Counted from the stretch's first letter, positions 32,856 through 42,417 are shown. The stretch: 64,000 nt of DNA from Paenibacillus ihbetae (GCF_002741055.1 NZ_CP016809.1:1054001-1118000); one strand, 5' to 3'. Numbers and translations are program-made. The notes: generated by a model from the sequence alone, not told the origin.

Positions 32856-33782
32856 TTACCATAAGCTGTTCTCGCTGTACTTCTTGGAAATGTAGTTGAC
32901 CATGATCAGGAGCACGAAATTAATGACCGTGTTAAACAGGTTGATGGCCGAGGAAAAGCTGTACTGGCTGCTCAGCATCCCGATTTTGTACACGTAGGTC
33001 GCGATCACCTCGCTGGACGTGATATTCAGATTGTTTTGCATCAGATACACCTTCTCGAAGCCGACGCCGAGCAGATTTCCGATTCGCAGGATCAGCAGCG
33101 TAATCATGGTCGGCATGAGCATCGGGATATCGATGTAGCGGATCTTCTGCCACCGGCTCGCGCCATCCATCGTCGCCGCCTCGTACAGGCTGGGATTGAC
33201 GGCCGACAGCGCCGCGATATAAATGATGCTGTCCCAGCCCATGTGCTGCCACACGTCGGACCACACATAGACGCTGCTGAACCACCCGGCCGAGCCCATC
33301 AGATTCGGCGCCTCGGCTCCGAAAAGACGGAACAGGTTGCCGATCAAGCCCGTGCTGGGCGAGAACAGGATGAGCATCAGGCCGACCATGACCACCGTCG
33401 ATATGAAATGCGGCATGTAGGTCACCGTCTGGAAAAACCGCTTGAACCGGTTGGGACGCATCTGGTTGACCATCAATGCGAGCATGATCGGAATCGGAAA
33501 CGTAGCCACGCTGTACAGACTGATAACGACCGTGTTTTTGATCGTGGTCTCAAATTGATAGGAACGGAAAAATTTCCCAAAGTATTTGAGCCCTGCCCAC
33601 GGGCTGTCCATAATGCCTGCCGCAGGACTGTAATCCTTAAAGGCGATCAGGATGCCGTACATCGGCACGTAGGAAAACAACAGGACCAGCACCACCGCGG
33701 GCAGCAGCAGCAGGTACAGCCCCCAATTTTTCTTGATCCGCGAAAAAAGCTGCCGGGAGTCATTCAGTTGGCCTGCTTTCAA
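32856..33782 (-). CDS. Sugar ABC transporter permease (LplB/YtcP partner)
   Basis: The 308-residue protein has six membrane helices and an EAA loop (YEAATMDGASRWQKIRYIDIP in part, near 210-230). It pairs with the downstream LplC-like permease to form the channel. The start is a TTG at 33782 with AAAGGGGG 7 nt upstream. It is the first gene of the importer operon and is divergent from the histidine kinase/response regulator pair, which is the usual arrangement for YesM/YesN-controlled sugar uptake systems. Confidence 0.88.
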   Translation of the reverse strand: MKAGQLNDSRQLFSRIKKNWGLYLLLLPAVVLVLLFSYVPMYGILIAFKDYSPAAGIMDSPWAGLKYFGKFFRSYQFETTIKNTVVISLYSVATFPIPIMLALMVNQMRPNRFKRFFQTVTYMPHFISTVVMVGLMLILFSPSTGLIGNLFRLFGAEAPNLMGSAGWFSSVYVWSDVWQHMGWDSIIYIAALSAVNPSLYEAATMDGASRWQKIRYIDIPMLMPTMITLLILRIGNLLGVGFEKVYLMQNNLNITSSEVIATYVYKIGMLSSQYSFSSAINLFNTVINFVLLIMVNYISKKYSENSLW

Positions 33783-34099
33783 TGGAATCCCCCTTTCTCT
33801 CCCGCCGCTTCCAAAGCGTTAGGTTGTATCGAACAGCTTCAGTATACTCCGGCGGAGCAGCATTAACCGGACCTTCTGGAACGCTAATCGGACCTTTCCT
33901 TTACCCGAGCCAAGTCTTTAGCCCCCGTCCCGGCAATGTCCTGCCGTTATCCGGACTTAAACCGGCAATATCCGGACTTTATCGCGGGAAGCGTCCTGGA
34001 GCGCCATGTTTTTTTTGCACCTTTCGTTTTATAATAGCTTTACTATCCTTAAAAACGCTTTCATTTCAGGGCGTTCGCGAAAGGAACTGGAGAATTCCG
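33783..34099. other. Divergent regulatory region between the sugar importer and the two-component system
   Basis: Should contain both promoters and binding sites for the AraC-type regulator. The stretch 33865-33990 has loose repeats of CCGGAC(C/T)T(T/A) spaced about 20-30 bp (for example around 33869, 33888, 33954 and 33972), either a decayed tandem repeat or regulator half-sites. No exact promoter was assigned. Confidence 0.4.
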
Positions 34100-35848
34100 A
34101 TGGTCAAGTCGCTTTATAACAAGCCCTACCCGATCCGGCATTATGTCAAAATCATGCTCTTTATCTCGATCTTCGCCCTTGTCGTCGATCTCGTGATCAG
34201 CTTCGCTTCGATCTTCATCGTGAAGCAGCAGTCCACGCGGTATTTGCAGGATACGGCCAACCTGTACATCCAGCAGATCAATCATGATTTCGCTTATATC
34301 AATCATTACATGGGATGGACGCTGGCTAACGACGAAAGCGTGAAGATGCTGGATGCGAAGGATACCGAATACGTCGATTTCATTGAAGCAAGCGAGCGCG
34401 TTCATAAACGGTTTAACGAGCTGCAAAAAAATTACGGCCAGGGCTACAACTTCTTTTTTTATCTGAAGGAGCAGGACTTCTTCCAAAACTACGCCCCGAT
34501 GTCCGTGACGTATTCGGAGTTTCTGGAGATCAAGGAGCAGATCGTCTCCTTAACCGATACGAAAAACGTTTATGAGACCTTTTACTCCAATTGGAAGCCG
34601 ATCCGAGTTCGGGATACCCACTACATCGTGAATATCGTGCCCTACCATAACCGCTACTTGATCTGCCTCATTTCCGCAGACGATCTGATCCGGCCCCTGC
34701 GCGAGCTGAACCTGGGCGAGGAAGGCTACGTTTCCTTGATCGGACCCGGCGGAGAAGCCATTTCGGGCCCGGCAGCGGGCGACGACCCGCAAGCCCCCGT
34801 CAGCGCCGCAGCGGCTTCCTTGCTGAGGTTCCCGCCCTCAACAACCACCGTGACCAAAGAGTTCTCCAATGCATCCTTTCATGTGCAGCTGGTGATCCAA
34901 TTCGGCATGTTCGAGAAAATCATGATCGCCCAGCTGCTCATCATGCTGCTGTTCGTTGTGCTGACCTGCACGCTCAGCGTCGTCATGCTGTATTTCAAGA
35001 AAAAGGTGCTGAAGCCCATTCAGAATTTTTCGGAAAATCTGAGGCGCATTCACGAGGACAGCGAAAGCTTGGATTTCCGAAGCAGCGAGATCACCGAGCT
35101 GGAGCAGGTCAATTCCCAGTTCAAGCACCTGATCGAGCAGATCAAGAAATTCAAGATCGAGATGTACGAGCAAGAGCTCGAGAAGCAGCGGATCCAGCTG
35201 AACTATATGAAGCTGCAGATCAACCCTCATTTTTTCCTGAATTGCTTGACGAATATTTACAGTATGGCGCAAATGCAGATGTATAAGGAAATCGAGTACA
35301 TGTCCTTGTCCACATCAAAATACTTCCGCTATATCTTTCAAAGCGGCGACGACTTGGTCAGGCTGGGCGACGAAATTGAGCATGTCCGCATTTATTTGGA
35401 AATCCAAAAGCACCGTTACCAGGGCGCGTTCATGTACCGGATTGCCGGAATGACCGATGATTTGAGCGGGCTGAAAATCCCGCCGCTGCTGCTTCAGACC
35501 TTCATTGAGAATGCCGTTAAATACGCCGTATCCCGTACGCAGACGCTGCTGATTACACTTGATGTCGCTCTGCAAACCGAGGAAGAGCATACCCGGCTCC
35601 GCATCGAAATTTCCGATACCGGGCCCGGATTCCCGCCGGACATCCTCGAGCACCTTCAGAACGGACGGCCGCTTATGCAATCCGGCGGCAAACGCATCGG
35701 CATCATGAACACCCTGCAGCGGCTGGAGCTTATCTACCAGCACCGGGCCCGGGCGTTTTTCGAAAACCGTGAGGATGGCGGCGCCCGGATCACCCTGGAG
35801 CTGCCGCTGCTGCTATCCGACGCTACCCTGAAAGGAGCCGAACGATGA
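34100..35848 (+). CDS. YesM-like sensor histidine kinase
   Basis: The 582-residue kinase has an N-terminal helix (about 12-38), an extracellular dCache-like sensor (about 40-275), a second helix (about 278-305), HAMP (about 305-360) and a His_kinase domain with INPHFFLNCLTN, whose His is the phosphorylation site. The ATPase domain has ENAVKYAVS and DTGPGFP. The start is set at 34100, 5-6 nt after CTGGAG; the frame is open further upstream through the repeat-like region but that part looks non-coding. Its stop overlaps the start of the response regulator. It likely senses the sugar imported by the divergent ABC system. Confidence 0.88.
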   Translation: MVKSLYNKPYPIRHYVKIMLFISIFALVVDLVISFASIFIVKQQSTRYLQDTANLYIQQINHDFAYINHYMGWTLANDESVKMLDAKDTEYVDFIEASERVHKRFNELQKNYGQGYNFFFYLKEQDFFQNYAPMSVTYSEFLEIKEQIVSLTDTKNVYETFYSNWKPIRVRDTHYIVNIVPYHNRYLICLISADDLIRPLRELNLGEEGYVSLIGPGGEAISGPAAGDDPQAPVSAAAASLLRFPPSTTTVTKEFSNASFHVQLVIQFGMFEKIMIAQLLIMLLFVVLTCTLSVVMLYFKKKVLKPIQNFSENLRRIHEDSESLDFRSSEITELEQVNSQFKHLIEQIKKFKIEMYEQELEKQRIQLNYMKLQINPHFFLNCLTNIYSMAQMQMYKEIEYMSLSTSKYFRYIFQSGDDLVRLGDEIEHVRIYLEIQKHRYQGAFMYRIAGMTDDLSGLKIPPLLLQTFIENAVKYAVSRTQTLLITLDVALQTEEEHTRLRIEISDTGPGFPPDILEHLQNGRPLMQSGGKRIGIMNTLQRLELIYQHRARAFFENREDGGARITLELPLLLSDATLKGAER

Positions 35849-37455
35849 ACGTATTGCTTGTCGATGATGATGTTTTTGTCGTAGCCGCCCTGCAGCAGAA
35901 GATCGATTGGAACGCGCTCTCGATTGAGGGAGTGTTTACCGCTTATAATGTCGCCCAGGCCCGGGAGATCCTGCAGCAGCATGCCGTGCAAATCCTTATC
36001 TGCGATATCGAAATGCCGCAGGGCAGCGGCCTTGAGCTGTTAGCCTGGATCCGGGAGGAGCGTTACGCCGTGCAGACCATCTTCCTGACCAATTACGCGG
36101 ACTTCAACTACGCGCAGAAGGCGATCGAGCTGCAAAGCTTCGATTATTTTCTGAAGCCGATCGAGTTCGATAAGCTCGCCTTGATCATCTCCAAGGCGGC
36201 ATACAAGGCGAAGGAGCAGCAAAGCTATCAGGAGGCGCTGAAGGAAGGGCAGCTGTGGAAAAAAAATCAGCGTAAGCTGCAGGAGCAATTCTGGCGCAAA
36301 TGGATTCACGAAAAAAGGCCGCCCGCGGATGCTGCCGCCATTGCGGAATCGGCCGCCGAGCATGATGTGTCTTATCGCGCGTCGGATCGGTTTACCCCGG
36401 TCCACCTGACCATTTTCCCTTACGACCGGAGCCTCGGGAAGGAGGACAAGGATCTGTTCGACTACGCACTGCTCAATGTCCTTAGCGAGCTGCTGGAGGA
36501 TCCGCGCTTCTCGGTGGAGACGGTCCAGGAATTCAAGGATTATAATTGGATCCTCGTGCTGAAATGGAGCCAGGCTCCGGACCCGGCGGCGATCGAGTCG
36601 GCGTTCCTCTCGTTCATTCAGCAAGCCAACAAATTCCTCAAGAGCGATGCCTGCTGCTGCGTCGCCGATACCGCAGAGCTCGGACGCGTTCCGGGCTTGA
36701 TCCGGGAGCTGCTGCAGATGAACGAGGATCTGATCAAGAAGCGCAATCAAATCATGTTCCTGGCGCATCATCCGCTGGAGGAAACCGCTTATTCTCCGCC
36801 CGATTCGGCTTCATGGGAGGCACTCCTGCACCAGAATGACCCGGCGGCGTTTCTGGAAAAGATCCGCGGTTATTTGCGCAATCTTGCCCGCCAAGGCGTC
36901 TGCAATGCTTCCGTGCTGAGGCAGCTCCGGATTGATATCGTGCAGCTGGTGTACGCCTATCTGAAGAGCCGGGAAATCCAGGCGCACAAGCTGTACAGCG
37001 GCAAGACGCATGACCAGCTGTTCCTGCAATCGCTGAACTCGATCGAGGATATGGAGAACTATATTGCGTATTTGGTGCAGACGGCGGCGGATTACCACTT
37101 TTTCGGCGACCCCTCTCCTACGGTCGTTGAGGAAATCCGACAGTACATCCACCGCCATTACGGGGACGATCTGACCCGGGCCAGCTTGGCGGAAATCGTC
37201 TATCTGAACCCGGATTACTTGGCCCGCGTATTCAAGAAGGAAACCGGCGTATCGCTCGGGACCTACATCATTCAGGTCCGCATCAGAGCGGCCCGGCAGC
37301 TGCTGGAGACGACCTCGCTCTCGGTCTATCAGATCGCGGCGAAGGTCGGGTACTCGAATTATTCTTATTTCTCGAAGCTGTTCAAGCAGGATACCGGCTG
37401 GTCGCCGAGCGACTACCGGCGGGCGGTGGCCGAGGGGCAGCGCGTGTTGGGGTGA
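35845..37455 (+). CDS. YesN-like AraC family response regulator
   Basis: The 536-residue protein has an N-terminal receiver domain (1-120) with LVDDD (5-9), phospho-acceptor D54 (LICDIEMP) and LKP, a long linker (about 135-410), and two AraC helix-turn-helix motifs near the C-terminus (TRASLAEIVYLNPDYLARVFKKETG and SVYQIAAKVGYSNYSYFSKLFK in segments). It overlaps the kinase gene by 4 bp (ATGA). Expected role: activate the divergent importer genes. Two distinct tandem repeat arrays follow its stop. Confidence 0.88.
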   Translation: MNVLLVDDDVFVVAALQQKIDWNALSIEGVFTAYNVAQAREILQQHAVQILICDIEMPQGSGLELLAWIREERYAVQTIFLTNYADFNYAQKAIELQSFDYFLKPIEFDKLALIISKAAYKAKEQQSYQEALKEGQLWKKNQRKLQEQFWRKWIHEKRPPADAAAIAESAAEHDVSYRASDRFTPVHLTIFPYDRSLGKEDKDLFDYALLNVLSELLEDPRFSVETVQEFKDYNWILVLKWSQAPDPAAIESAFLSFIQQANKFLKSDACCCVADTAELGRVPGLIRELLQMNEDLIKKRNQIMFLAHHPLEETAYSPPDSASWEALLHQNDPAAFLEKIRGYLRNLARQGVCNASVLRQLRIDIVQLVYAYLKSREIQAHKLYSGKTHDQLFLQSLNSIEDMENYIAYLVQTAADYHFFGDPSPTVVEEIRQYIHRHYGDDLTRASLAEIVYLNPDYLARVFKKETGVSLGTYIIQVRIRAARQLLETTSLSVYQIAAKVGYSNYSYFSKLFKQDTGWSPSDYRRAVAEGQRVLG

Positions 37456-37487
37456 GCCGTTTTTTACGGCCGGTACCCGGACCCCCG

Positions 37488-37680
37488 TTTGCCATCACTC
37501 CGCATGCGGATCATGCCTCCTTCTGTTTGCCATCACTCCGCATGCGGATCATGCTGCCTTCAGTGTGCCATCACTCCGCATGCGGATCATGCCGCCTTCT
37601 GTGTGCCATCACTCCGCATGCGGATCATGCCGCCTTCTGTGTGCCATCACTCCGCATGCGGATCATGCCTCCAATCTCTG
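37488..37680. repeat. Tandem array A3, five copies of a 38-bp unit with a 12-bp palindrome
   Basis: Five nearly identical 38-bp units, each containing the perfect palindrome TCCGCATGCGGA flanked by CAT/ATG. Differences are confined to a few positions outside the palindrome (CCTCC, CTGCC, CCGCC). The array starts 33 bp after the response regulator stop. Such low divergence suggests recent expansion. Confidence 0.9.
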
Positions 37681-37812
37681 TTGTCCTCTAATTTTCTGGA
37701 ATGGTCTTATCTATCGTTAAAATTAGAGGACAAAGGAGAACGCTCCGCTTTTCCGGCATGATTCCGCCTGCTCCGTTGAAGCCTTTTTGCGGGATCGATG
37801 GATTAGGGGACT

Positions 37813-38802
37813 TCATGGCAGCTCAGATACGCTGCCAGCACGCAGCTCATACGTCCCTTTTCGGGACTTGCTCGCCCTTCTCGCGCTCCTTGGCGCTCCA
37901 CACGTACCTTTTCGGGACTTGTTCGCCTTTCTTGCGCTCGTTTTCGCTCCACAGGTTCCTTTTCGGGACTTGCTCGCCCTTCTCGCGCTCGGTTGCGCTC
38001 CACAAGTACTTTCTCGGGACTTGCTCCCCCTTCTTGCGCTCGTTTTCGCTCCACACGTCCCTTTTCGGGACTTGTTTGCCCTTCTCAGGCTCGGTTTCGC
38101 TCCACACGTACTTCTCGGGAATTGCTCGCCCCTCTTATGCTCGGTTGCGCTCCACAAGTACTTTCTCGGGACTTGTTCGCCTTTCCCGGGCTCGTTTGAG
38201 CTCCACACGTACCTTTTCGGGATTTGCTCGCCCTTCTCGCGCTCGTTTGCACTCCACAAGTACTTTCTCGGGAATTGCTCGCCCCTCTTACGCTCGTTTG
38301 CGCTCCACAAGTACTTTCTCGGGACTTGTTCGCCCTTCTTGCGCTCGTTTTCGCTCCACACGTCCCTTTTTGGGACTTGCTCGCCCTTCTCGCGCTCGGT
38401 TGAGCTCCATACGTCCCTTTTCGGGACTTGCTCCCTCTTCTCACGCTCTTTTCCGCTCCACACGTCCCTTTTCGGGACTTGCTCGCCCTTCTCGCGCTCG
38501 GTTGCGCTCCACAAGTACTTTCTCGGGACTTGTTCGCCTTTCCCGGGCTCGTTTGAGCTCCACACGTACCTTTTCGGGATTTGCTCGCCCTTCTCGCGCT
38601 CGTTTGAGCTCCACAAGTACCTTTTCGGGACTTGCTCGCCCTTCTCGCGCTCGGTTGCGCTCCATACGTCCCTTTTCGGGACTTGCTTGCCCTTCTCAGG
38701 CTCGTTTGAGCTCCACAAGTACCTTTTCGGGACTTGTTCGCCTTTCCCGGGCTCGTTTGAGCTCCACTCAGACTCGTTTCTCGCCCCCGCCGCGGCATTC
38801 AT
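37813..38802 (-). CDS. Candidate repeat ORF (17-residue repeats) across array A4; coding status doubtful
   Basis: An ATG at 38802 with GGGAGG 10 nt upstream opens a 329-codon frame whose first two-thirds consists of 17-residue repeats of the form xWSSNEREKGEQVPKRx. After a 50-bp unit near 38104-38153 the frame shifts to a different repeat (xCGAxxSARRxSKSRKGT). Because the unit is 51 bp and lacks stops, several frames on both strands stay open over hundreds of codons, so openness is not evidence. The ribosome site is the only positive sign. A hydrophilic, charged product would result if translated. Confidence 0.2.
   Translation of the reverse strand: MNAAAGARNESEWSSNEPGKGEQVPKRYLWSSNEPEKGKQVPKRDVWSATEREKGEQVPKRYLWSSNEREKGEQIPKRYVWSSNEPGKGEQVPRKYLWSATEREKGEQVPKRDVWSGKEREKREQVPKRDVWSSTEREKGEQVPKRDVWSENERKKGEQVPRKYLWSANERKRGEQFPRKYLWSANEREKGEQIPKRYVWSSNEPGKGEQVPRKYLWSATEHKRGEQFPRSTCGAKPSLRRANKSRKGTCGAKTSARRGSKSRESTCGAQPSARRASKSRKGTCGAKTSARKANKSRKGTCGAPRSARRASKSRKGTYELRAGSVSELP
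37852..38768. repeat. Tandem array A4 of the 51-bp hairpin repeat (18 copies)
   Basis: Seventeen 51-bp units and one 50-bp unit (the sixth, missing a base) run head to tail. Each ends in GCTCCACA and has a core close to TTTTCGGGACTTG. Complementary segments flank a short spacer (for example GTCCC-TTTTC-GGGAC, or ACAAGT...ACTTGT), so each unit can form a hairpin. Higher-order similarity (units 7-8 resemble 14-15) points to block duplication. The array lies between convergent genes, like the related array at 783-990. There are no unique spacers, so it is not CRISPR. Confidence 0.92.
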
Positions 38803-38870
38803 AGTCAATTAGCCTCCCTAACTGCCACCAAAAGATCCGCTTCAGGAAGCCCTTTCTGGAAAAAGGCCAT

Positions 38871-38908
38871 AAAAAAACGCAGCTCCCGGCTTTTCAACCG
38901 GGACTGCG
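38871..38908 (-). terminator. Terminator of the ribose operon
   Basis: GCAG-C-TCCCGG pairs with CCGGGA-CTGC around CTTTTCAA; the minus strand continues into TTTTTTT. It lies about 110 bp after the rbsB stop codon. Confidence 0.75.
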
Positions 38909-39019
38909 CTAATCTATATTTCTTCACACCCATTTGAGCTGGCCATGCTTCTTCTAATCCTTCAGCAAGGCGGCATTATACGCACATCAAGCTGCAAGCA
39001 AGCCGAGCGCATTGCTCTA

Positions 39020-39937
39020 TTACTCCTTCACGACCATCTTCAGCGGAGCGGCGATGTTTTTCTCCACCTCTTTGCCTTGCAGCACATCCTTCGCCGCTTG
39101 TACCGCAAGCTGACCGATCAGCTCCGGCTGCTGCGCGACCGTTGCCGTCATATTGCCGGCCTCGATCGACTTCAATGCATCCTCGTTACCGTCAAAGCCG
39201 ATGACCATAATATCCTTGCCGGAGCTTTGGATCGCTTCGATTGCGCCGAGCGCCATCTCGTCGTTATGGGCGAAAATCGCTTTTGCATCCGGATTGCCCT
39301 GCAGCAGGTTTTCGGTTACGGTCAGACCCTTCGTCCGGTCGAAATCAGCCGCCTGCTTCGCAACTACGTTCAGCTGCTCATCCGCGATGTCGTGGAAGCC
39401 TTTGCCGCGCTCCCGCGTTGCGGATGCACCCGGAACGCCTTCCAGCTCAATGACTTTGGCGTCCTTGCCCAGCTGCTCCACGATAAATTCCGCAGCCATC
39501 TGACCGCCCTTCACGTTATCGGATGCGACCAGCGCCGCTACCTCGCCTTTATCCGCAGAGCGGTCCAGCGTTACAACCGGTATATCAAGGCTGTTCGCCG
39601 TCTGCACCACCGTGGAGATGGCGGAAGAATCCGTCGGATTGATGAGCAGTGCGTCGACCCCTTGCTGAATCAGATCGTCCACGTCGTTACTCTGCTTGGC
39701 AGAGTCGTTCTGCGCATCCACGACAACAACCTCGATTCCCTGCTTGGCCGCTTCTTCCACGACCCCGTCCTTCAACGATACGAAGAACGGATTGTTCAAC
39801 GTGGAGATCGACAGGCCGATCTTCATATCTTCAATGTTTCCACTCCGCTTCGGCTTCGCCCATTCCGGCGGCTCCAAGGAACAGCCGGTGATGAAGACCA
39901 GCATGAGCGACATGAGCAATAGCGTTATTTTTTTCAT
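39020..39937 (-). CDS. rbsB: D-ribose ABC transporter substrate-binding protein
   Basis: The 305-residue lipoprotein has signal peptide with lipobox ITGC, then the periplasmic-binding-protein type I fold: KIGLSISTLNNPFFVSLKDG, ALLINPTDSSAI, VVTLDRSADKG, IFAHNDEMALGAIEAI in order. It binds ribose outside the cell and delivers it to RbsC. The start at 39937 is favoured because GGGAGAGAGA lies 4-5 nt upstream; an in-frame upstream ATG extends into the spacer after rbsC. Last gene of the operon. Confidence 0.92.
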   Translation of the reverse strand: MKKITLLLMSLMLVFITGCSLEPPEWAKPKRSGNIEDMKIGLSISTLNNPFFVSLKDGVVEEAAKQGIEVVVVDAQNDSAKQSNDVDDLIQQGVDALLINPTDSSAISTVVQTANSLDIPVVTLDRSADKGEVAALVASDNVKGGQMAAEFIVEQLGKDAKVIELEGVPGASATRERGKGFHDIADEQLNVVAKQAADFDRTKGLTVTENLLQGNPDAKAIFAHNDEMALGAIEAIQSSGKDIMVIGFDGNEDALKSIEAGNMTATVAQQPELIGQLAVQAAKDVLQGKEVEKNIAAPLKMVVKE

Positions 39938-39950
39938 AGTTCTCTCTCCC

Positions 39951-40919
39951 TTAAGCCGATTTCTTCCGGTCGAGCAGAACGGCAATCGCAATGACGACGC
40001 CCTTTACGACCATCTGATAGAAGGAATTGACACCGAGCAAGTTGAGTCCGTTATTCAGGATACCGATGATCAGCACACCGATCAGGGTGCCGACGATCCG
40101 TCCCCGTCCGCCGGTCAGGCTCGTACCGCCAAGCACAACAGCGGCGATGGCATCAAGCTCGTACGATGTTCCTGCCGTCGGCTGGGCGGAGTTCAGACGG
40201 GACGTTAGAATCGCGCCCGCCAGCGCGGACAGCATGCCTGCCAGGGAATATATCATAATTTTTACGCGTGAAACCTTAATACCGGATACCAGCGAAGCCT
40301 TTTCGTTGCCGCCAATTGCATAGGTCTTGCGACCGAACGACGTCTTATGCAAAACTACCCACAATGCCGCAAAGGTAATGATCATGGTAATCGCCGGCAC
40401 CGGAATGCCCAACAAATAACCGCGGCCGAACAGCTGGAACGCCAGGCTGTCGCCTAGACCCGTGATCGGATTTCCGTTGGTATAGACGAGCGTCAGCCCC
40501 CGGAATATCGTCATGGTCGCCAATGTTGCAATAAATGGAGCCATTTTTCCTTTCGTGATCATGAGGCCGTTAATCATCCCCATGACACCGCCGAGTGCTA
40601 CCCCGATAATAATCGACAGAATCGGGTCGAAGCCCGCCACCATCATATTGGCGACAAATGCGCTGGACAGTGCCAGAATGGAGCCGACCGACAAGTCGAT
40701 GCCTCCCGTTAGAATGACGAACGTCATCCCGAACGCGATCAGGGCGTTAATGGAAACCTGGCGCAGCAGGTTCAGAATGTTGAGCGGTTCCAAAAAACTC
40801 GGATTCAGAACCGAAACGATGACGATGAGAATAATCAGTCCGAGCAGCGGCCCGAGCTTTTGCGTGAAGCCTGCGACATTAAAGCCTTTTCCCGCCTTCG
40901 CATCATGAATGGTTGTCAT
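39951..40919 (-). CDS. rbsC: Ribose ABC transporter permease
   Basis: The 322-residue membrane protein has about eight to ten helices of the BPD_transp_2 family, with NALIAFGMTFVILTGGIDLSVGSILALS split near 50-78 and AVVLGGTSLTGGRGRIVGT near 255-275, both RbsC hallmarks. It forms the membrane channel for ribose. It directly follows rbsA (1 bp apart) and precedes rbsB by 13 bp. Confidence 0.93.
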   Translation of the reverse strand: MTTIHDAKAGKGFNVAGFTQKLGPLLGLIILIVIVSVLNPSFLEPLNILNLLRQVSINALIAFGMTFVILTGGIDLSVGSILALSSAFVANMMVAGFDPILSIIIGVALGGVMGMINGLMITKGKMAPFIATLATMTIFRGLTLVYTNGNPITGLGDSLAFQLFGRGYLLGIPVPAITMIITFAALWVVLHKTSFGRKTYAIGGNEKASLVSGIKVSRVKIMIYSLAGMLSALAGAILTSRLNSAQPTAGTSYELDAIAAVVLGGTSLTGGRGRIVGTLIGVLIIGILNNGLNLLGVNSFYQMVVKGVVIAIAVLLDRKKSA

Positions 40920-40920
40920 A

Positions 40921-42402
40921 TTATTGTCCTCCTGTAGCTAGAGTCATGATCTGTTCCTGCGTTGCATTCTCCCCGCTCACTTCTCCGGAAATCCGGCCCT
41001 CGTGAACGACAAGAATCCGATCGCTCATGCCGAGCACCTCCGGCAGCTCTGAAGAAACCATCAGGATGGCCACGCCGCGTTCGGTCAACTCATTCATCAG
41101 CTGGTATATTTCCCGCTTGGCTCCGACATCCACTCCCCGCGTCGGCTCGTCCAGGATGAGCAGGCTCGGACCAATGCCGATCCACTTGGCGATGACGACC
41201 TTCTGTTGATTGCCCCCCGACAGATTCCGGGCAGGCGTCTCGGTCGTATGGGTCTTGATCTGCAGACGCTTGGTCAGCGTGTCCACAAAATCCAGCTCTT
41301 TCTTCGCCGATATGAACCCCTTGGACGAGAAGCTGAACAGATTCGTCAGCGCCATATTTTCGCGGACGGAGAAGTCGAGCACAAGGCCTTCATCCTTCCG
41401 GTCCTCCGTAATAAAACCGATGCCGTGCTTAACCGCGTCATCCGGTTTGCGGATATTGACTTTCTTGCCGCGCACCCAGATCTCGCCGCTACCCAGCGGA
41501 TCCAGCCCAAAGATGGCCCGCATCATTTCGGTGCGTCCTGCGCCCATCAGCCCCGACATTCCGACGATTTCGCCGGCTCTTACCGAGAAGCTTACGTTCT
41601 CGAATTTACCTTTGCTGCTGATGTTTTTCACTTCCAGCACCACATCGCCTGGAACGGGATGCCGGGCCGGATAGCGCTCGGTCAGCTCCCGTCCGACCAT
41701 CTTGCGGACAACCTCGTCGAAGTTCGTATCCGGAATCGGCTTCGTATCGACGGATTTGCCGTCGCGCATGACCGTAATCCGGTCGCATATCGTAAAGATC
41801 TCTTCCATCCGGTGCGAGATATAGACGATGGAGACGCCTTCCTTCTTGAGCGAACGGATGACCTCGAACAGCTTCTCGATTTCCCGTTCCGTTAGCGCCG
41901 CCGTCGGTTCGTCCATGATAATGACTTTTGCCTTGGTCATCAGCGCTTTGGCGATCTCGATCATTTGCTGCTGGCCGACGGAGCATTCACCGGCCTCCTG
42001 GGTCAGCGGAATCGTCACGGACAATTTGCCGAACTGCTCCTTCGCAAGCGCCTTCATTTGCTTCATGTTCAAAAAACCAAGACCCGACGTCGGCTCCTTG
42101 CCGATAAACAGATTGTCCAGCACCGTCATCTCGGGCCAAATGTTCAGCTCTTGATGAATGAAGGCAATGCCTTTCTCTTCCGCTTCCTTCGGGCTGCTGA
42201 AGTACGTCTCCTGACCGTCGATCACGATCGTGCCTTCGTCCCGGCTGTGCAGCCCGGTCAGGATGTTCATAAGCGTCGATTTGCCCGCACCATTCTCTCC
42301 CATCAGGGCATGGACTTCTCCTTCCCGGAGATCAAAGTCCACGCCTGCCAGCACCCGGTTTGTCCCGAAGGACTTATGAATATTCTTCATCTCAATGTTC
42401 AT
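40921..42402 (-). CDS. rbsA: Ribose ABC transporter ATP-binding protein (two ABC domains)
   Basis: The 493-residue protein has tandem nucleotide-binding domains. The first has Walker [10 protein letters not shown] (about 34-42), signature VGQQQM and Walker B VIIMDEPT. The second lacks a classical Walker A (GLMGAGRTE) but has NLSGGNQQK and [14 protein letters not shown], typical of RbsA/AraG/XylG, where one site is degenerate. It energises ribose uptake. It starts 15 bp after the rbsD stop. Confidence 0.93.
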   Translation of the reverse strand: MNIEMKNIHKSFGTNRVLAGVDFDLREGEVHALMGENGAGKSTLMNILTGLHSRDEGTIVIDGQETYFSSPKEAEEKGIAFIHQELNIWPEMTVLDNLFIGKEPTSGLGFLNMKQMKALAKEQFGKLSVTIPLTQEAGECSVGQQQMIEIAKALMTKAKVIIMDEPTAALTEREIEKLFEVIRSLKKEGVSIVYISHRMEEIFTICDRITVMRDGKSVDTKPIPDTNFDEVVRKMVGRELTERYPARHPVPGDVVLEVKNISSKGKFENVSFSVRAGEIVGMSGLMGAGRTEMMRAIFGLDPLGSGEIWVRGKKVNIRKPDDAVKHGIGFITEDRKDEGLVLDFSVRENMALTNLFSFSSKGFISAKKELDFVDTLTKRLQIKTHTTETPARNLSGGNQQKVVIAKWIGIGPSLLILDEPTRGVDVGAKREIYQLMNELTERGVAILMVSSELPEVLGMSDRILVVHEGRISGEVSGENATQEQIMTLATGGQ

Positions 42403-42417
42403 GGTGCAACCTCCTTA

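Noticed and set aside
33782..34099. Longer N-terminus for the histidine kinase
   Set aside because: The frame is open upstream, but the sequence there is repeat-like and the ATG at 34100 gives the usual short basic N-terminus before the first helix.
37488..38768. CRISPR array
   Set aside because: Units are adjacent and similar along their whole length; there are no unique spacers and no cas genes nearby.
37701..38812. Long plus-strand reading frames of more than 340 codons over the repeat array
   Set aside because: Openness follows from a stop-free 51-bp unit; no ribosome site precedes them and several frames are open at once.
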